NCBI RefSeq assembly: GCF_037572415.1
Contig: NZ_JBBHLB010000017.1
Location: forward strand, 1 to 64,000
Source of the DNA: Flavonifractor porci
GTDB taxonomy: Bacteria; Bacillota; Clostridia; Oscillospirales; Oscillospiraceae
Reading direction: 5' to 3'
DNA: 64,000 nucleotides
Part shown: positions 34,238 to 42,534 of the stretch, in pieces
Layout: each line of letters starts with the position of its first letter
Numbering within the stretch: the stretch's first letter is position 1
The notes under the pieces: model-generated
Databases searched by the model: none
What the model was told of the DNA's origin: nothing
What the model saw: only the letters and a program-made list of their open reading frames with translations
Position numbers and translations under genes: made by a program

Positions 34238-35770
34238 ATGAAAGTTGTGTATTGGCGGCGGGGCACGGCGCTTTTGTCTGTGCTGAGCCTGCTTCTGCTG
34301 GGCGGCTGCTCCGGCTCCGATCAGGACGGGTACCGCACGGTCCAGCCTGATACCGGCCCGGTGGAGTACCGGGTGGAGGATACCGGCACCGTGACCTACG
34401 CCGACAACTATGCCATCGTCCCCACCGTCAGCGGCACGGTGACGGAGTGTACCTTTCAGGAGGGTGACACCGTAACGGCGGGTCAGGTTCTGTACACCAT
34501 CGACTCCGACGCTCTGGAGGACCAGATCGTCCAGGCCCAGCTGTCGGTGGACAGCGCCCAGGTGGCCCTGGAGCAGACGGTGGCCGCGCTGAATCAGGCC
34601 AAGGTGGGTCTGTCCCAGGCCCAGGCCGCCTGCGCCGACCTGACAGTGGTCTCTCACGCTTCCGGCTCGATAACAACAGTCAACGTCCATGTGGGAGACT
34701 TCATCTCCGCCGGCACACCGGTGGCCCAGGTGGTGGACAGCGTGAATCTGAAACTCACCGTCCCCTTCGCCCTGGAGGACGCCAAGGCCCTGACGCCGGG
34801 CTCTGCCGCCATCATCTCCTTCCCCGGCAAGGCGGACACCCTCACCGGCACGGTGGTGCGGGTCTATGACACGCCCGTGGCCCTCAGCGGCAGCCGCACC
34901 GGCGTCAATGTGGAGTTCTCCTTCCGCAATCCCGGCACCCTGGCCAGCGGTTCCACCGCCATGGCGTCGGTGAATGGGGTGATGTGCATGGAAGCCGGTA
35001 CCATCTCCTACACCACCGAACAGTCCATCTACGCCGGTCAGTCAGGACAGGTACTCACCCTCTCCATAAAGGAGGGCCAGACGGTCACCGCCGGGCAGAC
35101 GGTGCTTACCCTGAAAAATGACAGCCTGACCAACGCCGTGGACAACGCCCAGCTCCAGGTCAATAACGCCAAGCTTCAGGTGGACGCCGCCCAGGTCCAG
35201 GTGAATTCGGCTCAGGCCAGCCTGGACCAACTCATCGATCAGCGGGAGGATTACACCATCACCGCTCCGGCGGACGGGATCATCCTCTCCCGCACGTCCA
35301 AGAAAGGGGATCTGGCCTCCGCCGGCAATCCCATGGCGGTGCTGGCCCAGCCTGAAGCCCTGTGCGTCCACGCCAGCATCGACGAGCAGTACATCGACCG
35401 AGTGGGTACCGGCCAGAGCGTATCCATCACCTTTACCACCGACACTGGGGAGCAGCGCACCTACACCGGCTCGGTGCGGCGGGTGGAGGACACCGGCGTT
35501 ACCTCCGGCGGCGTCACCGACTACACTGTGGAGATCGCCCTGGATAACACCGACGGCTTGCGGGACGGCATGAACGTGTCGGTATCCATTCTCACGGAGG
35601 GGAAAGAGAATTGCCTCCGTGTGCCTGTGAAGGCGGTGGACGGAGATACCGTTCAGGTGCTGCGAAACGACAAGGCCGAGACGGTCACCGTGGAGACCGG
35701 CCTCTGGGGCAGCGACTATGTGGAGATCCTGTCCGGGGTCACGGAGGAGGACGAAGTGATCCTGCCTTAA
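34238..35770 (+). CDS. Lipoprotein membrane-fusion adaptor (HlyD/MacA-like)
   Basis: A 510-residue adaptor. The N-terminus has a signal sequence and lipobox ending LLGGC, so Cys24 would be lipidated and the protein held on the outer face of the membrane. Two biotinyl-lipoyl-like halves (TECTFQEGDTVTAGQVLY and LTLSIKEGQTVTAGQTVL) surround coiled-coil stretches (about 90-130 and 290-340), and a C-terminal barrel follows. The presence of two lipoyl/coil repeats is longer than the usual single one. The ATG at 34238 follows GGGGGTG. It ends the exporter operon with a terminator after it. Confidence 0.9.
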   Translation: MKVVYWRRGTALLSVLSLLLLGGCSGSDQDGYRTVQPDTGPVEYRVEDTGTVTYADNYAIVPTVSGTVTECTFQEGDTVTAGQVLYTIDSDALEDQIVQAQLSVDSAQVALEQTVAALNQAKVGLSQAQAACADLTVVSHASGSITTVNVHVGDFISAGTPVAQVVDSVNLKLTVPFALEDAKALTPGSAAIISFPGKADTLTGTVVRVYDTPVALSGSRTGVNVEFSFRNPGTLASGSTAMASVNGVMCMEAGTISYTTEQSIYAGQSGQVLTLSIKEGQTVTAGQTVLTLKNDSLTNAVDNAQLQVNNAKLQVDAAQVQVNSAQASLDQLIDQREDYTITAPADGIILSRTSKKGDLASAGNPMAVLAQPEALCVHASIDEQYIDRVGTGQSVSITFTTDTGEQRTYTGSVRRVEDTGVTSGGVTDYTVEIALDNTDGLRDGMNVSVSILTEGKENCLRVPVKAVDGDTVQVLRNDKAETVTVETGLWGSDYVEILSGVTEEDEVILP

Positions 35771-35782
35771 ATCCATATAATA

Positions 35783-35814
35783 AAAAGCGCGGAACCGGAC
35801 GGTTCCGCGCTTTT
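35783..35814. terminator. Bidirectional terminator
   Basis: A 14-bp perfect stem (AAAAGCGCGGAACC, 35783-35796 with 35801-35814) between the convergent adaptor and anti-sigma genes. Confidence 0.9.
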
Positions 35815-35817
35815 GTT

Positions 35818-37161
35818 TCAATCAACGGCTCCAGTGACGGGGTGGACACGGGATTGGCTGGCCGGGCTGCTGTTTACAAAGGCGGCCGTCTCCTCCAGGT
35901 TCAAGCCCCTGATCGAATAACTGACGGCCACCGTCACTCCGTCTGCCTCAGTATAATGGACGGTGAAGGGTCTGTACCGCCAGCCCGGGGTATCCCCATG
36001 GTCATCGTCTTCATAGTAACCGATCCACTCCAGAGCCTGAGGGGTGACTACCTCATCCGGCTGGAAGTCGGGGGCCAGCAGGGAAGTACCATCGGGAAAG
36101 CGGCCCACAGAGACGCTGATATAGTCATCGCCCCGGCACCACAGGATACTCATGCTATCTTCCAAATCGTCAAAATGCCACTGGGCGCTCTCAAAGGCAA
36201 AGCCGTCGGGCAGGGCCGACTGGTCGGGCAGATAGGGCGCCAGCTCCTGCTGATAGGCCTCGCCCAGGGTCAGTTCCCCGCTGCCGTAGAGCCGGGCGGT
36301 ACCCAGACCTACCGTATGGTTCCCGCCCTTCGGGGCGTCCAGGCCCTCGGCGGTAAAGCCCTTGTGACCCACCACCAGATTGGTCAGCCAGGCAGCGATC
36401 CCCTCGTCTTTGCTGGTACAGGTGAAGTTTATCCCCATGTTCCCATCAAAATAATCGGCATGGTAGGTGTACTCCTTGGTATCGTCTCCGTCCTGATCGT
36501 AGTAGAGGGAGTAAGTGGTGACCTCCACCCCGTCCACCTCCTGGACGGCGGCATCTGCATAGAGCAGATCAATGAGGGGCTCCCGGCCCGGCCACAGTTC
36601 CAAACGCAGGGTATCCTCTCCCCGCTGGCCCATAATATCGATTCGCCAGGGATTTCCCTCCCCGTCGTAGATCACCGTGCCGTCCAGGCCAAAGCCGGTC
36701 CAGTCCAGCGTCCAGGGCACCGCATCAGTACCGCCCAGCACGGCGATGATCTCCTGGGCGGACAGCAGCTCCATAAACCACCCCTCGGGATAAGCGTAGT
36801 CTCCTGCCAGGGCCTCCGAGCCGGTACAGTCGGGGTAATGGTAATCATAACCGGGCACATTGGGGAAGCTGTGAGGCTGTCCCCCAAAGGCGTCCTCCAC
36901 CACCAGGGTGTGATCTCCCTCCTGGGTCACTTGCTGGCTCATCTGAGGCGTGGCCGCCACCCCCGCCGTGGGATTGGGTCCAGCCAGACTTCTCCCCCGC
37001 CACAGCTGCCAGCCACCTGCCGCCGCCACCAGACAGCAGGCCGCCAGAACGCCCGCCGCCAAAGCAGGACGGGCCCGCCGGGGCCGCTTTCCCTCCAACA
37101 CCCGGTCCGCCAGGGATGCCGGGGCGGCAATGCGGTCCATATAGTCACGATATCGGTTCAT
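35818..37161 (-). CDS. Probable anti-sigma factor with large outer domain
   Basis: A 447-residue protein with a short cytoplasmic N-terminus (about 1-32), one membrane segment (about 33-54, ALAAGVLAACCLVAAAGGWQ) and a long extracytoplasmic domain with no family I recognise. It overlaps the ECF sigma gene by four bases (ATGA), the classical arrangement for a sigma factor and its membrane anti-sigma. The cytoplasmic part is short for a zinc anti-sigma domain and has no HxxxCxxC motif. The outer part is rich in Asp, Tyr and Gly and may sense the envelope. The function is inferred from context. Confidence 0.7.
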   Translation of the reverse strand: MNRYRDYMDRIAAPASLADRVLEGKRPRRARPALAAGVLAACCLVAAAGGWQLWRGRSLAGPNPTAGVAATPQMSQQVTQEGDHTLVVEDAFGGQPHSFPNVPGYDYHYPDCTGSEALAGDYAYPEGWFMELLSAQEIIAVLGGTDAVPWTLDWTGFGLDGTVIYDGEGNPWRIDIMGQRGEDTLRLELWPGREPLIDLLYADAAVQEVDGVEVTTYSLYYDQDGDDTKEYTYHADYFDGNMGINFTCTSKDEGIAAWLTNLVVGHKGFTAEGLDAPKGGNHTVGLGTARLYGSGELTLGEAYQQELAPYLPDQSALPDGFAFESAQWHFDDLEDSMSILWCRGDDYISVSVGRFPDGTSLLAPDFQPDEVVTPQALEWIGYYEDDDHGDTPGWRYRPFTVHYTEADGVTVAVSYSIRGLNLEETAAFVNSSPASQSRVHPVTGAVD

Positions 37162-37625
37162 TCCTGTTCTCCTTTCAGCAGCGCCCCCAGTTTTGCCCTG
37201 GCCCGGGTGAGCCGGGAGCGGACGGTACCCTCCCGCCAGCCGGTCATTTCGGCGATCTCGGCGGTCTGGTACCCCTCATAATAGTAGAGATGAAGCACCG
37301 TCCGGTCCCTGGCGGGCAGGGCCATAATGGCGTCCAGCAAGCCCTGCTCCTCCGGGTCCGCGGCAGGGTAGGTATCCAGCAGCGGGTCGGTGCGCCGCCG
37401 CCAGGGTGAGCGCAGGCGGCTCTTGCAGCCATTGACGGTGACCCGCAGCAGCCAGGCCTTCTCATGGGCGGGGCTTTCAAATTCCGGCCCCTTCTCCAGG
37501 CAGCGCAGGAAGGCGTCCTGCACCGCATCCTCCGCCTCATGGGCATCCCCAAGAATGGCCAGGGCAGCCCGGTACAGGGTATTTTGATGAATCTGAATCA
37601 GTGTTTCCAACCGGTTGGGGTCCAT
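37158..37625 (-). CDS. ECF-type RNA polymerase sigma factor
   Basis: A 155-residue extracytoplasmic-function sigma factor. Region 2 is LYRAALAILGDAHEAEDAVQDAFLRC with AWLLRVTVNGCKS, and region 4 is LPARDRTVLHLYYYEGYQTAEIAEMTGWREGTVRSRLTRAR. It is coupled to the membrane protein downstream, its likely inhibitor. The pair probably turns on envelope genes in response to an outside signal, perhaps including its own operon; no matching promoter was identified. Confidence 0.93.
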   Translation of the reverse strand: MDPNRLETLIQIHQNTLYRAALAILGDAHEAEDAVQDAFLRCLEKGPEFESPAHEKAWLLRVTVNGCKSRLRSPWRRRTDPLLDTYPAADPEEQGLLDAIMALPARDRTVLHLYYYEGYQTAEIAEMTGWREGTVRSRLTRARAKLGALLKGEQE

Positions 37626-37708
37626 TTCCTCTCTCCCCCTTTCACCCTATATACGCTTTTAGACGGCAAATTGCTGCAATGGCTGCGTAAAATAGCAGCT
37701 CCACCAAG

Positions 37709-37738
37709 TTGCCTCAAGCCAAAAAACTATGATATACT
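37709..37738 (+). promoter_or_regulatory. Promoter of the D-aminopeptidase gene
   Basis: TTGCCT (37709-37714), an 18-base spacer and TATACT (37733-37738), 27 bases before the ATG of the M55 peptidase gene. Confidence 0.55.
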
Positions 37739-37765
37739 GAAAAAAACGCTTGGGAGGCCTGTCCT

Positions 37766-38569
37766 ATGCAATTTTATCTCAGCGCCGACATCGAAGGAAC
37801 TTGCGGCATTGCCGACTGGAAAGAGACCGAGCGGGGCTCCACGTTCGATTATGAGCCCTTCCGAAAACAGATGACCGCCGAAGTGGCCGCCGCCTGTCAC
37901 GGCGCTCTGGCCGGCGGGGCGGATGGCCTGCTGGTGAAGGACGCCCATGACTCCGCCCGTAACCTGGATGCCGCCGCCCTCCCCCGTGAGACCCGCATCT
38001 TCCGGGGCTGGACCGGCGACCCTCTGTGTATGATGGCTGGGCTGGACCGGGAAAAATTCGGCGGTGTGCTGTTTACCGGCTACCACGCCTGGAGTTCCTG
38101 CGGCGGCAATCCCCTGTCCCATACCATGACCACCGACTGCGCCCAGGTGCTGCTCAACGGAAGGCCCGCCAGCGAGTTTCTCATCAACGCCTACATCGCC
38201 GGTTATTTCGGCGTGCCTGTCTGCTTCCTGTCCGGAGACAAGGACCTGTGCGACAGCGCCCGGCAGCTCATCCCCGCCATCGTCACCGTTCCGGTGAATG
38301 AGGGCGTAGGGGGCGGCGTACTGTCCATGCACCCCGCCGCCGCAGCGGATGCCATCCGTAAGGGGGCGGAGGAGGCGGTAAAGCGGGCGGCAAACTGCGT
38401 GGTACCCATGCCGGAGCAGTTTGAGACCGCCGTTACCTTCCACGATCATAAACTGGCTTACCGCCGCAGCTTCTATCCCGGCGCCTGTCTGAAGGACAGC
38501 CGTACCCTCTCCTTTGCAACGAAGGATTGGTATGAGATGCTGCGCTTTTATCACTTCGTACTGGCTTAA
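37766..38569 (+). CDS. M55 family D-aminopeptidase (DppA-like)
   Basis: A 267-residue cytoplasmic metallopeptidase resembling DppA, which releases D-amino acids from peptides such as D-Ala-D-Ala. The metal ligands lie in the N-terminal LSADIEGTCG (the S-x-D-x-E-G signature), in VKDAHDSARN, in TGYHAWSS and in NPLSHTMTT. Length is normal for the family, whose members form decamers. GGGAGG precedes the ATG. The NYN gene follows after 11 bases, so the two are probably co-transcribed. It may recycle cell-wall peptides, which is inference. Confidence 0.93.
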   Translation: MQFYLSADIEGTCGIADWKETERGSTFDYEPFRKQMTAEVAAACHGALAGGADGLLVKDAHDSARNLDAAALPRETRIFRGWTGDPLCMMAGLDREKFGGVLFTGYHAWSSCGGNPLSHTMTTDCAQVLLNGRPASEFLINAYIAGYFGVPVCFLSGDKDLCDSARQLIPAIVTVPVNEGVGGGVLSMHPAAAADAIRKGAEEAVKRAANCVVPMPEQFETAVTFHDHKLAYRRSFYPGACLKDSRTLSFATKDWYEMLRFYHFVLA

Positions 38570-38580
38570 GGAGGACCGCC

Positions 38581-39369
38581 ATGTCAGAACAGACCGATCT
38601 GCGTCTGGCCGTGCTCATCGACGCGGACAACGCCCCCCGCTCGGCCCTTGGGGATATCATGGCCGAGGTGGCGGTATACGGCACCCCCACCATCAAGCGG
38701 ATCTACGGGGACTGGACCACCCCCAACCTGGCCTCCTGGAAGGGCCCTCTGCTGGAAAACGCCATTACCCCCATCCAGCAGTACAGCTATACCACCGGCA
38801 AGAATGCCACCGACTCGGCCATGATCATCGACGCCATGGACATCCTCTACACCGGCCAGGTGGACGGTTTCGTGCTGGTGAGCAGCGACAGCGATTTCAC
38901 CCGTCTGGCCGTGCGGCTGCGGGAGGCAGGCAAAAAGGTCTACGGTATGGGCGAGCGCAAGACCCCCAATCCCTTTATCGTAGCCTGCGACAAATTTGTT
39001 TACATTGAGGTCATCCGGGCAGCCGCGGAGCAAGCCAGGGCCGAGGAGGAAAAGCCCAAGGCCCAGAAGCCCCAGAAAAAGAAGGAGACCCCGGCCCAGC
39101 CTCAGGATACGGAGCACAAGGTGCCCCAGGCAGTGGTCAAGCTCATTGCCGAATCGGTGGATACCATTGCTGACGAGGATGGCTATGCCGCTCTGGGGGA
39201 GTTGGGCAATCTGCTGGTGAAAAAGCAGCCCGACTTCGACCCCCGAAATTTTGGTTTTTCCAAACTGTCCAAGCTGGTCAAATCCCTCTCCCGCTTTGAG
39301 GTGGATGTGCGCCCCACCAGCCAGCCCAACGTGACCCACATTCTGGTGCGGGATAAACAAAGCAAATAA
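38581..39369 (+). CDS. NYN-domain protein with OST-HTH/LOTUS-like end
   Basis: A 262-residue protein with an N-terminal NYN (PIN-like) domain, a predicted ribonuclease fold. Acidic residues are visible in VLIDADNAP, TDSAMIIDAMD and SSDSDFTRLA. After a Lys/Pro/Gln-rich linker (about 150-180) comes an OST-HTH-like domain (GYAALGELGNLLVKKQPDFD and following), which binds RNA in related proteins. AAGGAGG stands before its ATG. It is probably an RNA-processing or decay enzyme; target unknown. Confidence 0.88.
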   Translation: MSEQTDLRLAVLIDADNAPRSALGDIMAEVAVYGTPTIKRIYGDWTTPNLASWKGPLLENAITPIQQYSYTTGKNATDSAMIIDAMDILYTGQVDGFVLVSSDSDFTRLAVRLREAGKKVYGMGERKTPNPFIVACDKFVYIEVIRAAAEQARAEEEKPKAQKPQKKKETPAQPQDTEHKVPQAVVKLIAESVDTIADEDGYAALGELGNLLVKKQPDFDPRNFGFSKLSKLVKSLSRFEVDVRPTSQPNVTHILVRDKQSK

Positions 39370-39389
39370 AGAATAGCATCCACATCCTG

Positions 39390-39432
39390 CCATGGGAAGC
39401 TGCGAAATTCACAGCTTCCCATGGCTTTTTTT
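39390..39432 (+). terminator. Terminator after NYN gene
   Basis: A 13-bp stem (CCATGGGAAGCTG, 39390-39402 with 39412-39424) followed by C and seven T. Confidence 0.9.
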
Positions 39433-39617
39433 GTGCATTTTTCAGAAAGACAGAAGCACTTCCATAGGGTATAATATTTCGGACCCAGTGCAGCGAACAA
39501 GCAGAGTCTTTTCCCAGATTATGTGTCCATTTTGTCCTACTCAGCGGTATATTTTCCGTATAGCAGGGTAAATTATGATCAAAACAGTCCTACCTCAAAG
39601 GCACTGAAGAAATGTCT

Positions 39618-39645
39618 TTGATTTTATGATATGTTATGTTATAAT
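39618..39645 (+). promoter_or_regulatory. Promoter of murA
   Basis: TTGATT (39618-39623), a 16-base spacer and TATAAT (39640-39645), about 125 bases upstream of the murA start. No regulatory structure was noticed in the leader. Confidence 0.6.
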
Positions 39646-39770
39646 GTATGCGTATTGGAGCGCTCTGCCGCAGGCAGTCGTTTGAAGATGTTTTATGGCG
39701 CCGGTTTGCCCCGGCCTTGGATACCGCCGGTGCGGTGTGTTCCCCGGCGGAAGGAATAGAGGGTTGCATT

Positions 39771-41063
39771 TTGACAAAGTATGTGATTCACGGCGGGAAA
39801 CCGCTTTATGGAGAGATCGACATCAGCGGCGCAAAAAACGCCGCTGTTGCTATCATCCCCGCCGCTCTTCTGGTGGACGGGGTATGCCGCATTGAAAATC
39901 TGCCCCAGATCAGCGATGTAACGCTGCTGCTCAACATTTTGCAGGAACTGGGCGCTGACGTGCGTACCGTCAACCGTACCACCGTGGATGTGGACTGCTC
40001 CCACATCCGCAATGCCCGGGTACCCGAGGAGCTTGCCCGCAAGATCCGGGCCTCCTACTACCTGATCGGCGCTCTGCTGGGCCGCTTTGGCTCTGCTGAG
40101 GTTCCTCCGCCCGGCGGCTGTGACTTTGGCGGCCGGCCCATTGACCAGCATATCAAGGGCTTTGTAGCCATGGGGGCCAACGTGGACGTCCGGGGCGGCT
40201 ACATCCATGCCAAGGCCGCCAACGGCCGGATGAGCGGCACCCAGATCTATCTGGATATCGTCTCCGTGGGCGCCACCATGAACATCATGCTGGCCGCCGC
40301 TCTGGCCGACGGCATGACCATCATTGAAAACGCCGCCAAGGAGCCCCACATCGTGGACCTGGCCAACTTCCTCAACTCCATGGGCGCTGAGATCATGGGC
40401 GCCGGCACCGATGTCATTAAGATCCGGGGCGTGGAGCGGCTGACCGGCGGCACCTACTCCATCATTCCCGACCAGATCGAGGCGGGCACCTATATGACCG
40501 CCGTGGCTGCCACCGGCGGCGAGGTACTCATCAAGAACGTGATCCCCAAGCATCTGGAGTGCATCACCGCCAAGCTGCTGGAAATGGGCGTGGATGTGGA
40601 GGAGCAGGACGACGCCGTGCTGGTGCGCCGCACGGGCAAGCTGACCCGCACCAACGTCAAGACCCTGCCTTACCCCGGCTTCCCCACCGATATGCAGCCC
40701 CAGATCGCCGCTGTTCTCTGCCTGGCGGAGGGCACCAGCGTAGTCACCGAGGGCGTGTGGGACAACCGTTTCCGCTATGCGGATGAGTTCCGCCGCATGG
40801 GCGCTCAGATCCAGGTGGACGGTAAGATCGCCGTCATCGAGGGCGTGGAGAAGTTTACCGGCGCCCGCATCCAGGCCTGTGACCTGCGGGCAGGCGCGGC
40901 CATGGTCATTGCCGGACTGGCCGCCCAGGGCACCACGGAGATCGGCTGTATCCACCATATCGAGCGCGGCTATGAGGACATTGTCCGCAAGCTGTCCGGT
41001 GTGGGGGCTGATATCCGTGTGGTGGTCACCCCCGACGAGGACAAACAGGCCCAGGTTGGATGA
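39771..41063 (+). CDS. murA: UDP-GlcNAc 1-carboxyvinyltransferase
   Basis: A 430-residue enzyme for the first committed step of peptidoglycan synthesis, transferring enolpyruvate from PEP to UDP-N-acetylglucosamine in the cytoplasm. The motifs GGKPLYGEIDISGAKNAA, PPGGCDFGGRP with the fosfomycin-target Cys117, and PGFPTDMQPQ are present. The start is TTG at 39771 with GAGGG seven bases before; from there the protein has the usual length and N-terminus, while the longer frame adds 41 atypical residues. A terminator follows directly. Confidence 0.96.
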   Translation: MTKYVIHGGKPLYGEIDISGAKNAAVAIIPAALLVDGVCRIENLPQISDVTLLLNILQELGADVRTVNRTTVDVDCSHIRNARVPEELARKIRASYYLIGALLGRFGSAEVPPPGGCDFGGRPIDQHIKGFVAMGANVDVRGGYIHAKAANGRMSGTQIYLDIVSVGATMNIMLAAALADGMTIIENAAKEPHIVDLANFLNSMGAEIMGAGTDVIKIRGVERLTGGTYSIIPDQIEAGTYMTAVAATGGEVLIKNVIPKHLECITAKLLEMGVDVEEQDDAVLVRRTGKLTRTNVKTLPYPGFPTDMQPQIAAVLCLAEGTSVVTEGVWDNRFRYADEFRRMGAQIQVDGKIAVIEGVEKFTGARIQACDLRAGAAMVIAGLAAQGTTEIGCIHHIERGYEDIVRKLSGVGADIRVVVTPDEDKQAQVG

Positions 41064-41080
41064 TCAACATAGATCTTATG

Positions 41081-41110
41081 CAGGCGGGGGAACTCCTCCG
41101 CCTGTTTTTT
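41081..41110 (+). terminator. Terminator after murA
   Basis: A 10-bp stem with one G-U pair (CAGGCGGGGG, 41081-41090 with 41095-41104) followed by six T. The hydrolase gene starts 19 bases further. Confidence 0.8.
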
Positions 41111-41128
41111 CTGGAAAGGAGCGATTTT

Positions 41129-41917
41129 GTGCTTCAACTGTGTACCCTGGCCAGCGGCTCCAGCGGCAACAGCCTGCTGGTCAGCGATGGCGACACCCAC
41201 ATTCTGGTGGACGCCGGCATCTCCTGCCGCCGTATTACCACCGCACTGAAGGGGCTGGGAGTGGATCCCGCCAGCCTGTCCGCCGTACTCATCACCCATG
41301 AGCACACCGACCATATCTCCGGCCTCACCACCCTGACCAAGCAGCGGAAGGTGCCGGTGTACGCCAGCCGGGGCACCGGACGTCAGCTGTGCTACCGCAT
41401 TGCCTTTCTGGAGGAGGTGTTCCATCCCTTTACGCCGGGGGAACACTTCTCCATCGGCTCCATTGACGTGGAAACCTTCCCCACCCCCCATGACGCCGCT
41501 GAAAGCACCGGCTACGCCCTCTCCGCCGGTGGCAGAAAGGCGGCGGTGGTCACCGACCTGGGCCATGTGACCCCCGAGGTGGAGGCGGGCATCCGAGGGG
41601 CCAGTCTGCTGGTGGCTGAGGCCAACCACGACGTGGAGTGGCTCCGCTCCGGTCCCTACCCCTACTTCCTCAAGGACCGCATCCTGGGGGACCGGGGCCA
41701 CCTGTCCAACGAGGCCGGGGCTGCCCTGGTGTGCTCCGCTGTGGCGGCGGGAACCTCCACCGTGGTGCTGGCCCACCTGTCTCACGAGAACAACACCCCG
41801 GAGCGGGCCCGACAGGTGGTGGGGGCTTCCCTCACCCGTATGGGAGCCGTTCCCGGCCGGGACGTACTGCTGGACGTGGCGCCCCGCAGTGAACCGGGAC
41901 GGAGGTACAGCGTATGA
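41129..41917 (+). CDS. Metallo-beta-lactamase fold hydrolase (WalJ/YycJ-like)
   Basis: A 262-residue metal-dependent hydrolase. The N-terminus QLCTLASGSSGNSLLVSDGD is typical of the YycJ/WalJ group. The metal site is ITHEHTDHISG, with further ligands in TPHDA, VVTDLGH and the late LAHLSHENN. WalJ proteins act in cell-wall or DNA maintenance and are often nuclease-like. The start is GTG at 41129 with AAAGGAG before; it lies beyond the murA terminator. Its stop overlaps the rlmH start by four bases. Confidence 0.88.
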   Translation: MLQLCTLASGSSGNSLLVSDGDTHILVDAGISCRRITTALKGLGVDPASLSAVLITHEHTDHISGLTTLTKQRKVPVYASRGTGRQLCYRIAFLEEVFHPFTPGEHFSIGSIDVETFPTPHDAAESTGYALSAGGRKAAVVTDLGHVTPEVEAGIRGASLLVAEANHDVEWLRSGPYPYFLKDRILGDRGHLSNEAGAALVCSAVAAGTSTVVLAHLSHENNTPERARQVVGASLTRMGAVPGRDVLLDVAPRSEPGRRYSV

Positions 41918-42402
41918 AAGGAATTCCCATCCATATCATCTGCGTGGGCAAGCTGAAGGAAAAGTTCTACATAGACGGGGCGGCGGAATATGTCAAGCGG
42001 CTGGGGGGCTACTGCAAGCTCCAGATTACCGAACTGCCCGAGGAGCGGCTGCCTCAGAACCCCTCCCGGGCCCAGATCGACGCCGCGCTGGAAAAGGAGG
42101 CCGCGGCGGTAACCGCCAAGATCCCCAAGGGCGGGGCGCTGGTGGCCCTGTGCGTGGAGGGCCAGCTCCTCTCCAGCGAGAAGCTGGCTGCCCGACTGGA
42201 GGGATGGACGGGTCAGGGCAAAAATACCTTGACCTTCCTCATCGGCTCCTCCTACGGCATGCACCCTTCCCTGAAGGAGAAGGCCGACCTGCGCCTGTCC
42301 ATGTCTCCCATGACCTTCCCCCACCACCTGGCCCGGGTCATGCTGCTGGAGCAGATCTACCGCTGCTTCAAGATCGTGGAGGGTTCCGGGTACCATAAGT
42401 GA
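41914..42402 (+). CDS. rlmH: 23S rRNA (pseudouridine1915-N3)-methyltransferase
   Basis: A 162-residue SPOUT-class methyltransferase that methylates pseudouridine 1915 in helix 69 of 23S rRNA. The knotted cofactor site is formed by FLIGSSYGMHPSLKEKADLRLSMSPMTFPHHLARVM, within which the SSYG and MTFPHHLARV parts are family marks, and the C-terminus is EQIYRCFKI and following, ending in YHK. Length is typical. It is coupled to the upstream hydrolase gene, an order common in Firmicutes. Confidence 0.96.
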   Translation: MKGIPIHIICVGKLKEKFYIDGAAEYVKRLGGYCKLQITELPEERLPQNPSRAQIDAALEKEAAAVTAKIPKGGALVALCVEGQLLSSEKLAARLEGWTGQGKNTLTFLIGSSYGMHPSLKEKADLRLSMSPMTFPHHLARVMLLEQIYRCFKIVEGSGYHK

Positions 42403-42534
42403 AGGGCAGGAAAATTTTTGCACCTCACGGCGTAAACTCCCAAAAAACAGGGTAGATATACCGGTTAGTTTGTGCTATAATCACAAGCGCAGAGATGTGC
42501 TTTTGCTGAATTTGAGGTATTGGAGGTAATTCCC

